DNA of 64,000 nt from UBA1757 sp045627385 (GTDB lineage Bacteria > Bacteroidota > Bacteroidia > Bacteroidales > UBA1402), in the NCBI GenBank assembly GCA_045627385.1, contig JAZQNO010000010.1:52185-116184 (forward strand), read 5' to 3'. The position numbers and the translations under genes are program-made. This document shows, piece after piece, positions 17,526-25,437 of the stretch (positions are counted from its first letter, which is position 1; the number at the start of each line of letters is the position of its first letter). The notes under the pieces are model-generated. The model searched no databases, had not been told where the DNA came from, and was given only the letters and a program-made list of their open reading frames with translations.

Positions 17526-18629
17526 TTATTTGTCCAACTCGTGCAAGGCATAGGCGTAAGCCCCGATGGAGGTGGCTCTGCTGGTGCCGAGTTTCGAGAA
17601 GACAAGGCCGATTTTCTTCACCGGATCGTAGTCGAGCGTGAGGTCCGAACCGGGTACTTTTATCTTTTTCAAGGTGTTGCCTGCAAAATCCTTCAGTCCC
17701 TGTTCGTCATCGAGACAGTAGACGCGGGTCATCATCCGGCTGCGCTGCTGGCCCGAGAGCGTGTTCAGCCGGCCGTTGAGCTGGCCCATCAGCGCCGGCA
17801 GAAAATACCGCCGGTTGCCGCAGAGACCGCCGCCCAGCACGATGAGCCCGTCGAGCAGCGTCATGGCGCTGGCGATGCCGTCGCCCGCAATCTCACCGAA
17901 CTCCTCCAGACTCCTGACGGCCGCTTCGCGGTCGCCTTCCAGCTCACCGTCCGCAATCAGACGTATGTCTTTCGGGCTCAGGTCGCGCGCATCGTCGCAA
18001 TGCTCGTGGTAGACCCGCTGCACCGCCCGTATGCTGACACCTTCTTCGATAAAAATGTCAGGCATGAGCTTGTGGCGCAGACCCACCATCTCGCCCGCAC
18101 AGCTGTTGTCGCCCACATACAGCTCGCCATTGCAGGTGATGCCGCAGCCGAATCCGGTGCCGAAGGTGAAACCTGTCAGATTGCGAAAACGGCGGGGACA
18201 TCCGATGGCCTCCAGACGCGCGTTGGTCTCGGGCAGCGCGCCGGCGATGCACTCGCCATAGGCGAACAGGTCGGCGTCGTTGTTGATGAAGACAGGCAGT
18301 CCGAACCGCAGCCTCAGAAAGTCGCCCAAAGGGACGCCCCCTTCGAAGGCTCTCAGATTGTTGTTGTTGTCGATGATGCCTCGAGTGTAGTCGGCAGGGC
18401 CCGGAAAGGCGAAACTGATGGCCACCGGTTCGATGTGCCGCTCGTGCAGTTGCCCGAGCACCTCTCTGAACCCCTCGCTCAGCACGGCCAGACACTCGTC
18501 CAGACGGTCGGCATGGGAAGGATAGCTGACGGGAGGCACGATTTCTTCATATCCGCGGATGGCGGAAAACACGAAATTGGTTCCGCCTGCGTCGAGGGTC
18601 ATCACGACACGCTTGTCTTGGCTGTACAT
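17526..18629 (-). CDS. ROK family sugar kinase-like protein
   Basis: 367 residues. The N-terminal phosphate-binding motif MTLDAGGTN (D13, G15, T17) and a later FGTGFGCGI are those of the ROK branch of the actin/hexokinase fold, which phosphorylates glucose, fructose or N-acetyl-sugars in the cytoplasm. AFPGPADYTRGII, NNNNLRAF and FINNDADLFAYGE are further family pieces. The usual ROK zinc motif CxCGxxGC is absent; the region after GEMVGLRHK runs directly into MPDIFIEEGVS. It lacks an N-terminal helix-turn-helix, so it is not a repressor. It lies four bases after the CotH-like gene. The substrate is unknown. Confidence 0.85.
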   Translation of the reverse strand: MYSQDKRVVMTLDAGGTNFVFSAIRGYEEIVPPVSYPSHADRLDECLAVLSEGFREVLGQLHERHIEPVAISFAFPGPADYTRGIIDNNNNLRAFEGGVPLGDFLRLRFGLPVFINNDADLFAYGECIAGALPETNARLEAIGCPRRFRNLTGFTFGTGFGCGITCNGELYVGDNSCAGEMVGLRHKLMPDIFIEEGVSIRAVQRVYHEHCDDARDLSPKDIRLIADGELEGDREAAVRSLEEFGEIAGDGIASAMTLLDGLIVLGGGLCGNRRYFLPALMGQLNGRLNTLSGQQRSRMMTRVYCLDDEQGLKDFAGNTLKKIKVPGSDLTLDYDPVKKIGLVFSKLGTSRATSIGAYAYALHELDK

Positions 18630-18632
18630 ATA

Positions 18633-20669
18633 TTAAGGAAGGATGATTTTGAATTGTTCCACGTGACGCCCCTGCCGGCAGCGCACCACATAAAGGCCGG
18701 GCTTCAGGTCAAGTTCTTCGGGCAAGCCGAATCCGGCATCGGAGGCGAGTCCTGCCTCCGATTCGAAGTGCTGCACACGCTGGCCCGAAAGGTCGAACAC
18801 GTCCACTTCGGTCGGCCCGTCCCAGTCGGCGGTCGGTCCCTCGAGCGAGGTGACGGTCAGATAGCGCCTCATCTGCTTCACGAACACATCGCGGCGCTTG
18901 GGCAGGATGGTGTTCATCATTTTGTTCTGCTGGGGCTGGTAGGTGTCTTCCACCGTGCAGAGCTGGTAGTTGCTGCCGCCGTAAGGATGCACGTCGCGCC
19001 GGTAGTCGCCCCATCGGGCCGATTCGTCGTAGAGCGCCGTGGCAATCCGGTCGGAAAGGGCCGACCAGGTGGCCTTGGCACTGTCCGGACTGAGCATTCC
19101 CAAGTAGCAGTGACGGCTGATGCGCTCGTCGACCAGCCGGCAGAACGAATCGTTCTGGAGCAGATATTCGAACAGGTAGCTGGGCGTCAGGCTGTGCTTC
19201 TTCTTGCCGTAGCCGATGTCCGTGTCGAGCGATTCGAAGATGCGCTCCGAATCCCAGACCACCATGCGGAAACCCGTTCCCGGATGGGTTCGGTTGCGGA
19301 AAGCCAGCCAGTTGTGGTGGTCCCAGTCGGTGTTGCCCCCGTAGATGTTGATGATCATGAAATCGATGAAACTCTCCATGTCGAGCAGCGGCTCGTCGTC
19401 GGGGCTGTCCTTCCCGTGGACATCCTTGCCCTGAAGCTGCATGTAGACTTTCTGCGAAGAGGCGTTCTTGGCCAGACTGAACAGCTTTTCCCAGGCTTCG
19501 GTCGTGCCGGCGCTGCTGGTGACGTGCTCGTTGGGGCTGTCTTCAACCTTGATGACATCGTAGTCGTCTTCCGTGTCGCCGTAGTAGGTGGCGCACCAGG
19601 CGGCGTCGATGTGCTCCGTGGGCGTGTAGATGCCCCAGTAAAGCCCGTTGATGAACAGGTGGGCGTAGGTGATGTGCGAAGAAGGCTGCCCCATGGCCCG
19701 CCAGGTCTTCTTGGCCCAGGCGTCGCGGGTGTAAGTGGCGCGGGTGCGCTGACCGTCGTCGCCGTGGACCCAGGTGGTGCCGAAACCGGCCCTCAGCACG
19801 ATGTTGTCGAGCTTCCCGGCGGCGTCTTCACCCTCGTCGAAAAGCGGATATTTCAGCTTCTTGGGCCCGAATTCGGGTTTGAACTTCAGACGGAACGAAT
19901 GCTTGGGACATTTCTCCGGCAGACGGCTGTGTCCGCCGTGCAGCTTGATGCCGCAGTCCACCTGCCAGGAACGGCTGCCGTCGGCGGTGATGTATTCCAC
20001 CGACACCGGCCGGGTCCAGCCCGTTCCCGGGTCTTTGACACTGCCGTATTTGTAGCCCGTAGGAGGATCGGTGTATATGTAAATGCCTCCCGCGTCGGCA
20101 TCGTCGACATCGCTGAAGAAATAATCGCGGTCGGTGACCAGCGAAATGACGGGCAACGACAGCAGGCCCTCGCGGCATTTCGCGGCGAAAGACCTGTCGG
20201 CCATCAGTTCGGGGTCCATTTCGTAATCGGCGACGGCATTGCCCCTTATCTGAGAATAGAGCCCCCACTGCGAAGGATAGCCCTTGGGCGAATTGCTCTG
20301 CTTGAGCACATCGTCCACGAAGAGATAGGTGACTGTGGCGATGCGGCTGCCCGCCAGCTCCTCCGAAGGGCTCACGGCCCGTGCCCGCAACACCGTGGTG
20401 GTGGTGATGGCGATCGGCTGCTGGTAAAGGCTGCCGTGAAACTGGCTGGGTTCGCTGCCGTCGAGCGTGTAGTAAATCAGGCAGCCTTCGTCCGCATGGA
20501 GCGTGGCCGTGAAGGGCCGCTCGTAGAAGCCGTGTTCGGGCGCGATGGCAGGCATGCTTGTGCGGATGACATCTAGCTCGCTGTCAAAAGGGTCGGTGTA
20601 GCCGCTTTGGGCGCTCAGCAGGGCAGAGCACAAAACCAGCAGCGAAAGTGTCAGTCGTCGGCAAAACAT
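18633..20669 (-). CDS. CotH kinase-like secreted protein with type IX sorting domain
   Basis: 678 residues. A signal peptide (LTLSLLVLCSALLSAQS) is followed by a chitobiase/hexosaminidase C-terminal-type domain at about 45-115 (IYYTLDGSEPSQF, TTTTVLRARAVS). A CotH-like region covers about 140-560 with GIKLHGGHSR, SFRLKFKPEFG, LRAGFGTTWVHGD and FRMVVWDSERIFE. CotH in Bacillus is a spore-coat protein kinase. The last 75 residues (VDVFDLSGQRV ... LKPGLYVVRCRQG ... QFKIILP) are a type A type IX sorting domain, so the protein should be exported by the Por system and anchored by PorU. It lies next to the ROK gene. Kinase activity here is inference. Confidence 0.85.
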   Translation of the reverse strand: MFCRRLTLSLLVLCSALLSAQSGYTDPFDSELDVIRTSMPAIAPEHGFYERPFTATLHADEGCLIYYTLDGSEPSQFHGSLYQQPIAITTTTVLRARAVSPSEELAGSRIATVTYLFVDDVLKQSNSPKGYPSQWGLYSQIRGNAVADYEMDPELMADRSFAAKCREGLLSLPVISLVTDRDYFFSDVDDADAGGIYIYTDPPTGYKYGSVKDPGTGWTRPVSVEYITADGSRSWQVDCGIKLHGGHSRLPEKCPKHSFRLKFKPEFGPKKLKYPLFDEGEDAAGKLDNIVLRAGFGTTWVHGDDGQRTRATYTRDAWAKKTWRAMGQPSSHITYAHLFINGLYWGIYTPTEHIDAAWCATYYGDTEDDYDVIKVEDSPNEHVTSSAGTTEAWEKLFSLAKNASSQKVYMQLQGKDVHGKDSPDDEPLLDMESFIDFMIINIYGGNTDWDHHNWLAFRNRTHPGTGFRMVVWDSERIFESLDTDIGYGKKKHSLTPSYLFEYLLQNDSFCRLVDERISRHCYLGMLSPDSAKATWSALSDRIATALYDESARWGDYRRDVHPYGGSNYQLCTVEDTYQPQQNKMMNTILPKRRDVFVKQMRRYLTVTSLEGPTADWDGPTEVDVFDLSGQRVQHFESEAGLASDAGFGLPEELDLKPGLYVVRCRQGRHVEQFKIILP

Positions 20670-20724
20670 GCTTGTACGGAAAAACTAGTCCGTTGCAAAT
20701 GTAAAAAGAAATAAGGAAAAACCA

Positions 20725-22113
20725 TCAGCAGGAGAAACTCTGCTCGATTTTCTGAGCCTCTTCGCGGATGATGCGGTCGGTCTCAATCAGGTCGCTCATC
20801 GTCTTGCAGGCGTGGATGACCGTGGCATGGTTGCGGCCGCCGACCTGCTGGCCGATCTGGGCATAAGACCAGTTCGTGTGCTTTCTGGCCATGAACATGA
20901 CCATCTGACGGGCCACGACAGCGTCCTGCTTGCGGTTGTTCGAATGCAGGTAGTCCTTGCTGATGTGGTAGAACTGGCAGACGGCCTGCTCGATGGTGTC
21001 GATGGAGATGCGGTCGTCGTCGGTTACCTTGACGGAGGCTTCCACCACACGGCGGCAAAGGTCCAGGTCGATGCTGGCGCCGTTGATGATGGAGTGGGCC
21101 ATCAGCGATGTGAGGATACCCTCCAGATCGCGCACGTTGTCCTTGGCGTTGCGGGCGATGTATTCGATCACGTTCTGCGGAATGTCCAGACCGTCACGTT
21201 CGATCTTGCTCTTGAGAATGTCGACGCGCAACTGATAGTCGGGACGCTGCATCTCGGCCGTCAGACCCCATTTGAAACGGGTCAGCAGGCGTTCTTCGAC
21301 ACCTTCCAGGTCCTTGGGCGAACGGTCGCAGGTGAACACGATCTGCTTGTTGGTCTGGTGAAGATGGTTGAAAATGTGGAAGAACACGTTCTGGGTGCCC
21401 GTCTTGCCCGAGAGCTCGTGGACATCGTCGATGAGCAGCACGTCCAGGCTCTGGTAGAAATGGATGAAATCGTTGATCTTGTTGTTCAGGAAAGCTTGCG
21501 AATACTGCACCTGAAAAAGGTTGGAGGAAACGTACACCACGCGGGCGCGGGGATTGCTTTCCAGAACGGCGTTGCCGATGGCGTGGAGCAGATGGGTCTT
21601 GCCGACTCCCGAGCCGCCGTAGACGAAGAGCGGATTGAAGATGGAGGTGCCGGGCTGTCTGGCAATGGAAACGCCGGCCGTGCGGGCGAGCTTGTTGCTC
21701 TCGCCGGCCACGAAATTGCTGAAACGGAGCGACGGCGACAGCTGCGGGTCAAACTGGGCCTGAGGCTTGGGCTGGGTGAAAGGATTGGCCAGTGTGTTGG
21801 TCGGAATCCTGGGCGCATTGCCGGCGCCCATACGGTCCGAAGGCAGATTCACCGAAGCGTTGGAAATGCTCACCTGATACATCAGACGGATGTGGCGCTG
21901 AGCCACCCGGTTGAGCGATTTGCTGATGAGCTCGGCATAATTCTTCTCCAGCTGTTCCACATAAAAGTGAGAGGGCACCTGAATCCACAGGCAGCTGTCC
22001 TCGAACCTGACGGGGACAACCGGGCGGATCCATTGGTCATACTGCGCGGACGGGATATTGTCTCTGACGATATCCGCACACTGACTCCAGATGCTTTCGG
22101 CTGTAAACTCCAT
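20725..22113 (-). CDS. dnaA: Chromosomal replication initiator protein DnaA
   Basis: 462 residues. DnaA binds DnaA boxes at oriC and unwinds it. Domain I is at 1-90 and a Pro/Gln-rich linker at 95-125. The AAA+ domain starts near 130 with Walker A GGSGVGKTHLLHA (166-178) and Walker B VLLIDDVHEL. Domain IV ends with the DnaA signature VGGRNHATVIHACKTM near residue 430. Length and domain order are complete. A 323-nt AT-rich noncoding stretch lies upstream, and a CotH-like gene 55 nt downstream, rather than the dnaN often seen in other phyla. Confidence 0.98.
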   Translation of the reverse strand: MEFTAESIWSQCADIVRDNIPSAQYDQWIRPVVPVRFEDSCLWIQVPSHFYVEQLEKNYAELISKSLNRVAQRHIRLMYQVSISNASVNLPSDRMGAGNAPRIPTNTLANPFTQPKPQAQFDPQLSPSLRFSNFVAGESNKLARTAGVSIARQPGTSIFNPLFVYGGSGVGKTHLLHAIGNAVLESNPRARVVYVSSNLFQVQYSQAFLNNKINDFIHFYQSLDVLLIDDVHELSGKTGTQNVFFHIFNHLHQTNKQIVFTCDRSPKDLEGVEERLLTRFKWGLTAEMQRPDYQLRVDILKSKIERDGLDIPQNVIEYIARNAKDNVRDLEGILTSLMAHSIINGASIDLDLCRRVVEASVKVTDDDRISIDTIEQAVCQFYHISKDYLHSNNRKQDAVVARQMVMFMARKHTNWSYAQIGQQVGGRNHATVIHACKTMSDLIETDRIIREEAQKIEQSFSC

Positions 22114-22436
22114 TTATTGATTCCTCTCAAAATTTGGGATGGCAAATTTCGGAAAAAATACCACGCCGGCAAATTGTGAATATGCTTGAATATCGAGGAA
22201 AAATTGTAGGAGGTTTATTATGAATGACTTATGTTTAATTAACTGACAATCAATAATATAAACTTATTGTTAAAACTTATCTGCTTAGTAAATAGGGAGT
22301 TGTAAAAATGTCAGTTTTCGGCGGCAAAAATGTCAGTTGTTGCGAAAGCCTTTTGGGCAAAGGATTTTGCCTTTTGATGTTATTTTTGTGTTAATTATTT
22401 GAAACAATTATTTTACCGTATAAGTATGCGATTTTG
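22114..22436 (-). other. AT-rich noncoding region upstream of dnaA (possible origin or dnaA control region)
   Basis: 323 nt without a gene, clearly more AT-rich than the surroundings, especially 22190-22300. It contains a near-match to a DnaA box (TGTGAATAT, 22175-22183, one base off TGTGnATAA) but no perfect TTATCCACA-type box, and a 13-bp direct repeat (22304-22316 and 22326-22338). I found no full TAnnTTTG promoter for dnaA. Whether it is oriC, a dnaA promoter region, or both cannot be decided here. Confidence 0.4.
22304..22338. repeat. Direct repeat of AAAAATGTCAGTT upstream of dnaA
   Basis: Two exact 13-bp copies at 22304-22316 and 22326-22338, start-to-start distance 22 bp, that is about two helical turns. 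This spacing would put two bound proteins on the same DNA face. No binding protein is known to me. Confidence 0.7.
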
Positions 22437-23543
22437 TCAGGGGAGCAATTTTCTGGCCTCGTCCAGGGAAATCCTGTTTTCACCCTTCATCGCCACCACG
22501 AAAGCATCCGGGAACTTGCTGCGTATCAGCGCCCGGGCATCGGCGGCCTCTTTCTCCGAAGCGAAATGACCGTAGGTATATTTATAAAGTTTTCCATCCC
22601 GATAGTGGCCGATGCCCTCGTCCAAGCCCTTCAGACGGCTGTCGCCGACAGGCACAATTTCCTGAGAAGCAAATATTTGCACGCGAAATTCGAGCCCATC
22701 TTCCTTCGTATTCGGGTTTCCGGCCGCTGCCTGAGTCTCCTTTTCAGAGGCAGCCTTCAACTCTTCGCCCATCTGCCGGACCGACACACTGCGGCTGTCA
22801 ATCTCCTTTTTGTAGGAAAGGATGGCATTGGCCAGACAGCCGGCCAGCTGGTCCTGCCCCTTCTCGCTCTTCAGATATTTCTCCTCCTCGACATTGGTGA
22901 TGAACCCCAGTTCCACCAGGATGGCCGGCATGCCCGTGCGGTGCAGCACCCAGTAGGGCGCCTGCCTCACGCCGCGGTCCAGACGCTTGGCTCCGATGAA
23001 ATTGTTCTGGACAAGCTGGGCCAGCCGGATGCTGTTCTCCATATAGACATCCTGCATCAGTTCGAAGATGATGTACGACTCCACCGATTTCGGGTCGAAA
23101 CCCAGATAGCGTTCCTGATAGTTGTCTTCCAGCGAGATGACGCTGTTTTCGCGCTTGGCCACCTCCATATTGCTCTTCTCCTTGCTCATACCCATCGTGA
23201 AGGTGCCGGCTCCGTGCACGCTGCGGTTTTCCACCGCGTCCGCGTGAATGGACACGAAAAGGTTGGCCTTGGCGTTGTTCGCAATCTGGGCGCGCCGCTC
23301 CAACTCCACGAACGTGTCGTTGTCGCGGGTCATCACCACCTTGATGCTCCTGTCCTTTTCCTTGAGCAGGGCATTCACCTTCTTTCCCACCGAAAGCACG
23401 ATGTTCTTCTCATAGCAAATCTTGCCCACGGCACCGGGATCCTTGCCGCCGTGCCCCGGGTCGATGACCACGGTGAAGGTTTCGTCTGCCGCCCACAGAC
23501 AGCAGGGAATGAACAGAATCAGAAGGAAAAGTCGCAGTTTCAT
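22437..23543 (-). CDS. N-acetylmuramoyl-L-alanine amidase (Amidase_3) with C-terminal SPOR-like domain
   Basis: 368 residues with a signal peptide (LRLFLLILFIPCCLWA). The zinc amidase domain spans about 22-245: VVIDPGHGGKDPGAVG (first zinc His), EKNIVLSVGKKV, LFVSIHADAVEN (second His) and ILVELGFITNVEEEKYL (catalytic Glu). The C-terminal 85 residues, FRVQIFASQEIVP through YTYGHFASEKEAADARALIRSKFPDAFVVAM, resemble a SPOR domain, which binds glycan strands stripped of peptides at the division site. The enzyme cuts the stem peptide from MurNAc in the periplasm. It overlaps the NamZ-like gene by four bases (ATGA). Confidence 0.93.
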   Translation of the reverse strand: MKLRLFLLILFIPCCLWAADETFTVVIDPGHGGKDPGAVGKICYEKNIVLSVGKKVNALLKEKDRSIKVVMTRDNDTFVELERRAQIANNAKANLFVSIHADAVENRSVHGAGTFTMGMSKEKSNMEVAKRENSVISLEDNYQERYLGFDPKSVESYIIFELMQDVYMENSIRLAQLVQNNFIGAKRLDRGVRQAPYWVLHRTGMPAILVELGFITNVEEEKYLKSEKGQDQLAGCLANAILSYKKEIDSRSVSVRQMGEELKAASEKETQAAAGNPNTKEDGLEFRVQIFASQEIVPVGDSRLKGLDEGIGHYRDGKLYKYTYGHFASEKEAADARALIRSKFPDAFVVAMKGENRISLDEARKLLP

Positions 23544-24754
23544 TGATAGTCGGGATAGAGAAGATATTTCAGACGGACAAGACGATAGGATTGCAGATCC
23601 TCCTGCCAGGACCGGCGGACCGATTCGAGGCTTTCGCCGGCCAGCATCTGCTCGCGCAGTCTGGGAGTGCCGGCCAGCAGGTCGAAGAAACGGGCTTGAG
23701 TGAAGAACGAAGCCTGGCTGCCGCCTTTTTCGAAAAGCTCGAACAGCAGGTCGGGCCGGAAACCGTGGCAGACCGTATCCTCTCTCAGGTCCACGCCGTG
23801 GCAGAGCACACCCTCCAGCAGCGGATGGGCGGCCCCGGGCGATGGCTTGGGTGTGAACTCAAAATCGCCGTATTCGGGCAAGGCTCCGCCGACCACTTCA
23901 AAAGGCCAGTCGGTGCCCCGGCCCACGCTGATGCCCGTGCCTTCGAACAGACAGAGCGAAGGATACAGCCCGATGGCATGGTCATTGGGCAGGTTCGGAG
24001 AGGGCCTGACCGGCAAAGAGTAAGCCAGACCGTGCCGCCATCCGTTCACAGGAACCACCTGCAGACGGCAACTGTCCTTTCCCAGCCAGCCTTCGCCATT
24101 GATCATCCGGGCCATTTCGCCCAGCGTGCAGCCGTGGAGCAGCGGTATGGGGTGCATGCCCACAAAGGAACGGCAGGAAGCTTCGAGCAGCGGTCCGTCC
24201 ACAGTGTCGTTGGGGTTGGGCCGGTCGAGCAGCAGCAGGGGAACGCCGTTTTCGGCGCAGGCCTCCATCACATAGTGGAGGGTGCTGAGGTAGGTGTAAA
24301 AGCGGCAGCCCACATCCTGAATGTCAAACACCATCAGGTCGATGCCTTTCATCTGCTCGGGGCTCGGCTTCTTGTTTTTCCCGTAAAGCGAAAAGACGGG
24401 CAGACCGCTTTGCGCGTCCATGCCGTCGTCGACGGAAGCGCCGGCGTCTGAAGTGCCGCGGAATCCGTGCTCGGGCGCAAAGATGCAGACAGGCTTCAGT
24501 CCGGCCCGGCAAAGCGTGTCGAGCAGGCTCACGCCGTCGATCTGCGAGGTCTGGTTGATGAGCAGTCCCACACGACGGCCTTCCAGCAGGGGAAAATAGG
24601 CTTCGGTCTGCTGGGCCCCGGTCTTCAGCGGCATTTCCGTTTCACGCGCCACGACCCGTTCCGCACAGCCGCCCAGCAGGCACAGGCCGGCGGCCAGCGG
24701 CAGAAAAGCGCGGAAAAGAAAATCGGAAACGGCACGAAACATAGCGAGGCCCAT
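23540..24754 (-). CDS. DUF1343 / NamZ-type exo-beta-N-acetylmuramidase lipoprotein
   Basis: 404 residues from the ATG at 24754 (an ATG at 24742 is also possible). The lipobox LLGGC places the lipidated Cys at residue 30. The body shows the DUF1343 signatures GRRVGLLINQTSQIDG, CIFAPEHGFRG, MVFDIQDVGCRFYTYLSTL, LLDRPNPN and PVRPSPNLPNDHAIGLYPSLCLFEGT. NamZ (family GH171) removes terminal MurNAc from peptidoglycan fragments in the periplasm. It is translationally coupled to the amidase; together they would strip peptides and sugars from wall fragments. The family function is known from Bacillus and Tannerella. Confidence 0.9.
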   Translation of the reverse strand: MGLAMFRAVSDFLFRAFLPLAAGLCLLGGCAERVVARETEMPLKTGAQQTEAYFPLLEGRRVGLLINQTSQIDGVSLLDTLCRAGLKPVCIFAPEHGFRGTSDAGASVDDGMDAQSGLPVFSLYGKNKKPSPEQMKGIDLMVFDIQDVGCRFYTYLSTLHYVMEACAENGVPLLLLDRPNPNDTVDGPLLEASCRSFVGMHPIPLLHGCTLGEMARMINGEGWLGKDSCRLQVVPVNGWRHGLAYSLPVRPSPNLPNDHAIGLYPSLCLFEGTGISVGRGTDWPFEVVGGALPEYGDFEFTPKPSPGAAHPLLEGVLCHGVDLREDTVCHGFRPDLLFELFEKGGSQASFFTQARFFDLLAGTPRLREQMLAGESLESVRRSWQEDLQSYRLVRLKYLLYPDYQ

Positions 24755-24761
24755 CGGTTCA

Positions 24762-24802
24762 TTTGTGAGGACAAAAATAATTAATTTCCTTTGCAGCTGC
24801 AA
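24762..24802. promoter_or_regulatory. Overlapping divergent promoters between namZ-like and HD genes
   Basis: Minus strand: TATTTTTG (rc of 24772-24779) is a full TAnnTTTG match, with TTG 20 nt upstream (rc of 24800-24802), 17 nt before the NamZ-like start. Plus strand: TTTG at 24762-24765, 20-nt spacer, then TTCCTTTG at 24786-24793 (one base off), 36 nt before the HD gene. The two promoters interleave, so polymerases would compete. Confidence 0.55.
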
Positions 24803-24829
24803 TACGTCTACCCAGACAATACTTTCGAA

Positions 24830-25366
24830 ATGAACGCTACAGAACTGCTTCACAAATATATAGACCCCAACCGGAAACTGTTCGACATCGTGTATGTCCA
24901 CAGCCGCGCCGTAGCCGACCTGGCGCTCGAGCTCTGCGACCGCCATCCGGAACTGCCTGTCGACCGCGCCTTCCTGGAAGAGGCCGCCCTGCTCCACGAC
25001 ATCGGAGTGGTGGCCTGCGACGCCCCGGTCATCGCCTGCCACGGCCAGTCACCCTACATCTGCCACGGCTGTCTGGGGGCCGAAATGCTGCGCCGGGAAG
25101 GTCTCGAACGCCATGCCTTGGTGTGCGAACGCCACACCGGCACCGGCCTCACGCTCCAACAGATCGAGGCCCAGAATCTGCCGCTTCCCCACCGCGACAT
25201 GAGCCCGCAGAGTCTGGAAGAACAACTCGTCTGCTTTGCCGACAAATTCTATTCGAAAACCCATCTCGACCAACGCCGCAGCCCCGAACAGGCCCGTGCC
25301 AAACTCGAGAAATTCGGCGCTGAATCACTGTTGCGATTTGATAAATGGTGTGAAAGTTTTCTTTAA
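24830..25366 (+). CDS. HD-domain phosphohydrolase-like protein
   Basis: 178 residues from the ATG at 24830; an upstream in-frame TTG at 24791 falls inside the promoter and is unlikely. The metal-binding residues of an HD domain are visible: VHSRAVADLALEL (first His), EEAALLHDIGV (the HD pair) and later HALVCERHTGTGLTL with further histidines. Such proteins hydrolyse phosphate esters, often nucleotides, in the cytoplasm. The small size and pattern resemble the stand-alone HDIG/YqeK-like group common in Bacteroidota. It stands alone between the divergent promoter and lptD. The substrate is unknown. Confidence 0.85.
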   Translation: MNATELLHKYIDPNRKLFDIVYVHSRAVADLALELCDRHPELPVDRAFLEEAALLHDIGVVACDAPVIACHGQSPYICHGCLGAEMLRREGLERHALVCERHTGTGLTLQQIEAQNLPLPHRDMSPQSLEEQLVCFADKFYSKTHLDQRRSPEQARAKLEKFGAESLLRFDKWCESFL

Positions 25367-25369
25367 TTT

Positions 25370-25400
25370 TTTGAGTTTGGCGAGGCATGCATTAACTTTG
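25370..25400 (+). promoter_or_regulatory. Bacteroidota promoter for lptD
   Basis: TTTG at 25370-25373, 19-nt spacer, TAACTTTG at 25393-25400, an exact TTTG-N19-TAnnTTTG match. The predicted start of transcription is about 30 nt before the ATG at 25438. Confidence 0.85.
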
Positions 25401-25437
25401 TCGGTTTTTATTTAGGTATATAGCCCGACTCTTGTCT

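Noticed and set aside
17505..20576. A 1023-codon open frame on the plus strand
   Set aside because: It is antisense to the ROK and CotH-like genes, which have clear motifs; its own translation shows no family pattern.
24755..25042. N-terminal extension of the NamZ-like gene
   Set aside because: The added residues overlap the divergent HD gene and promoter, and the lipobox signal peptide begins at 24754 or 24742.
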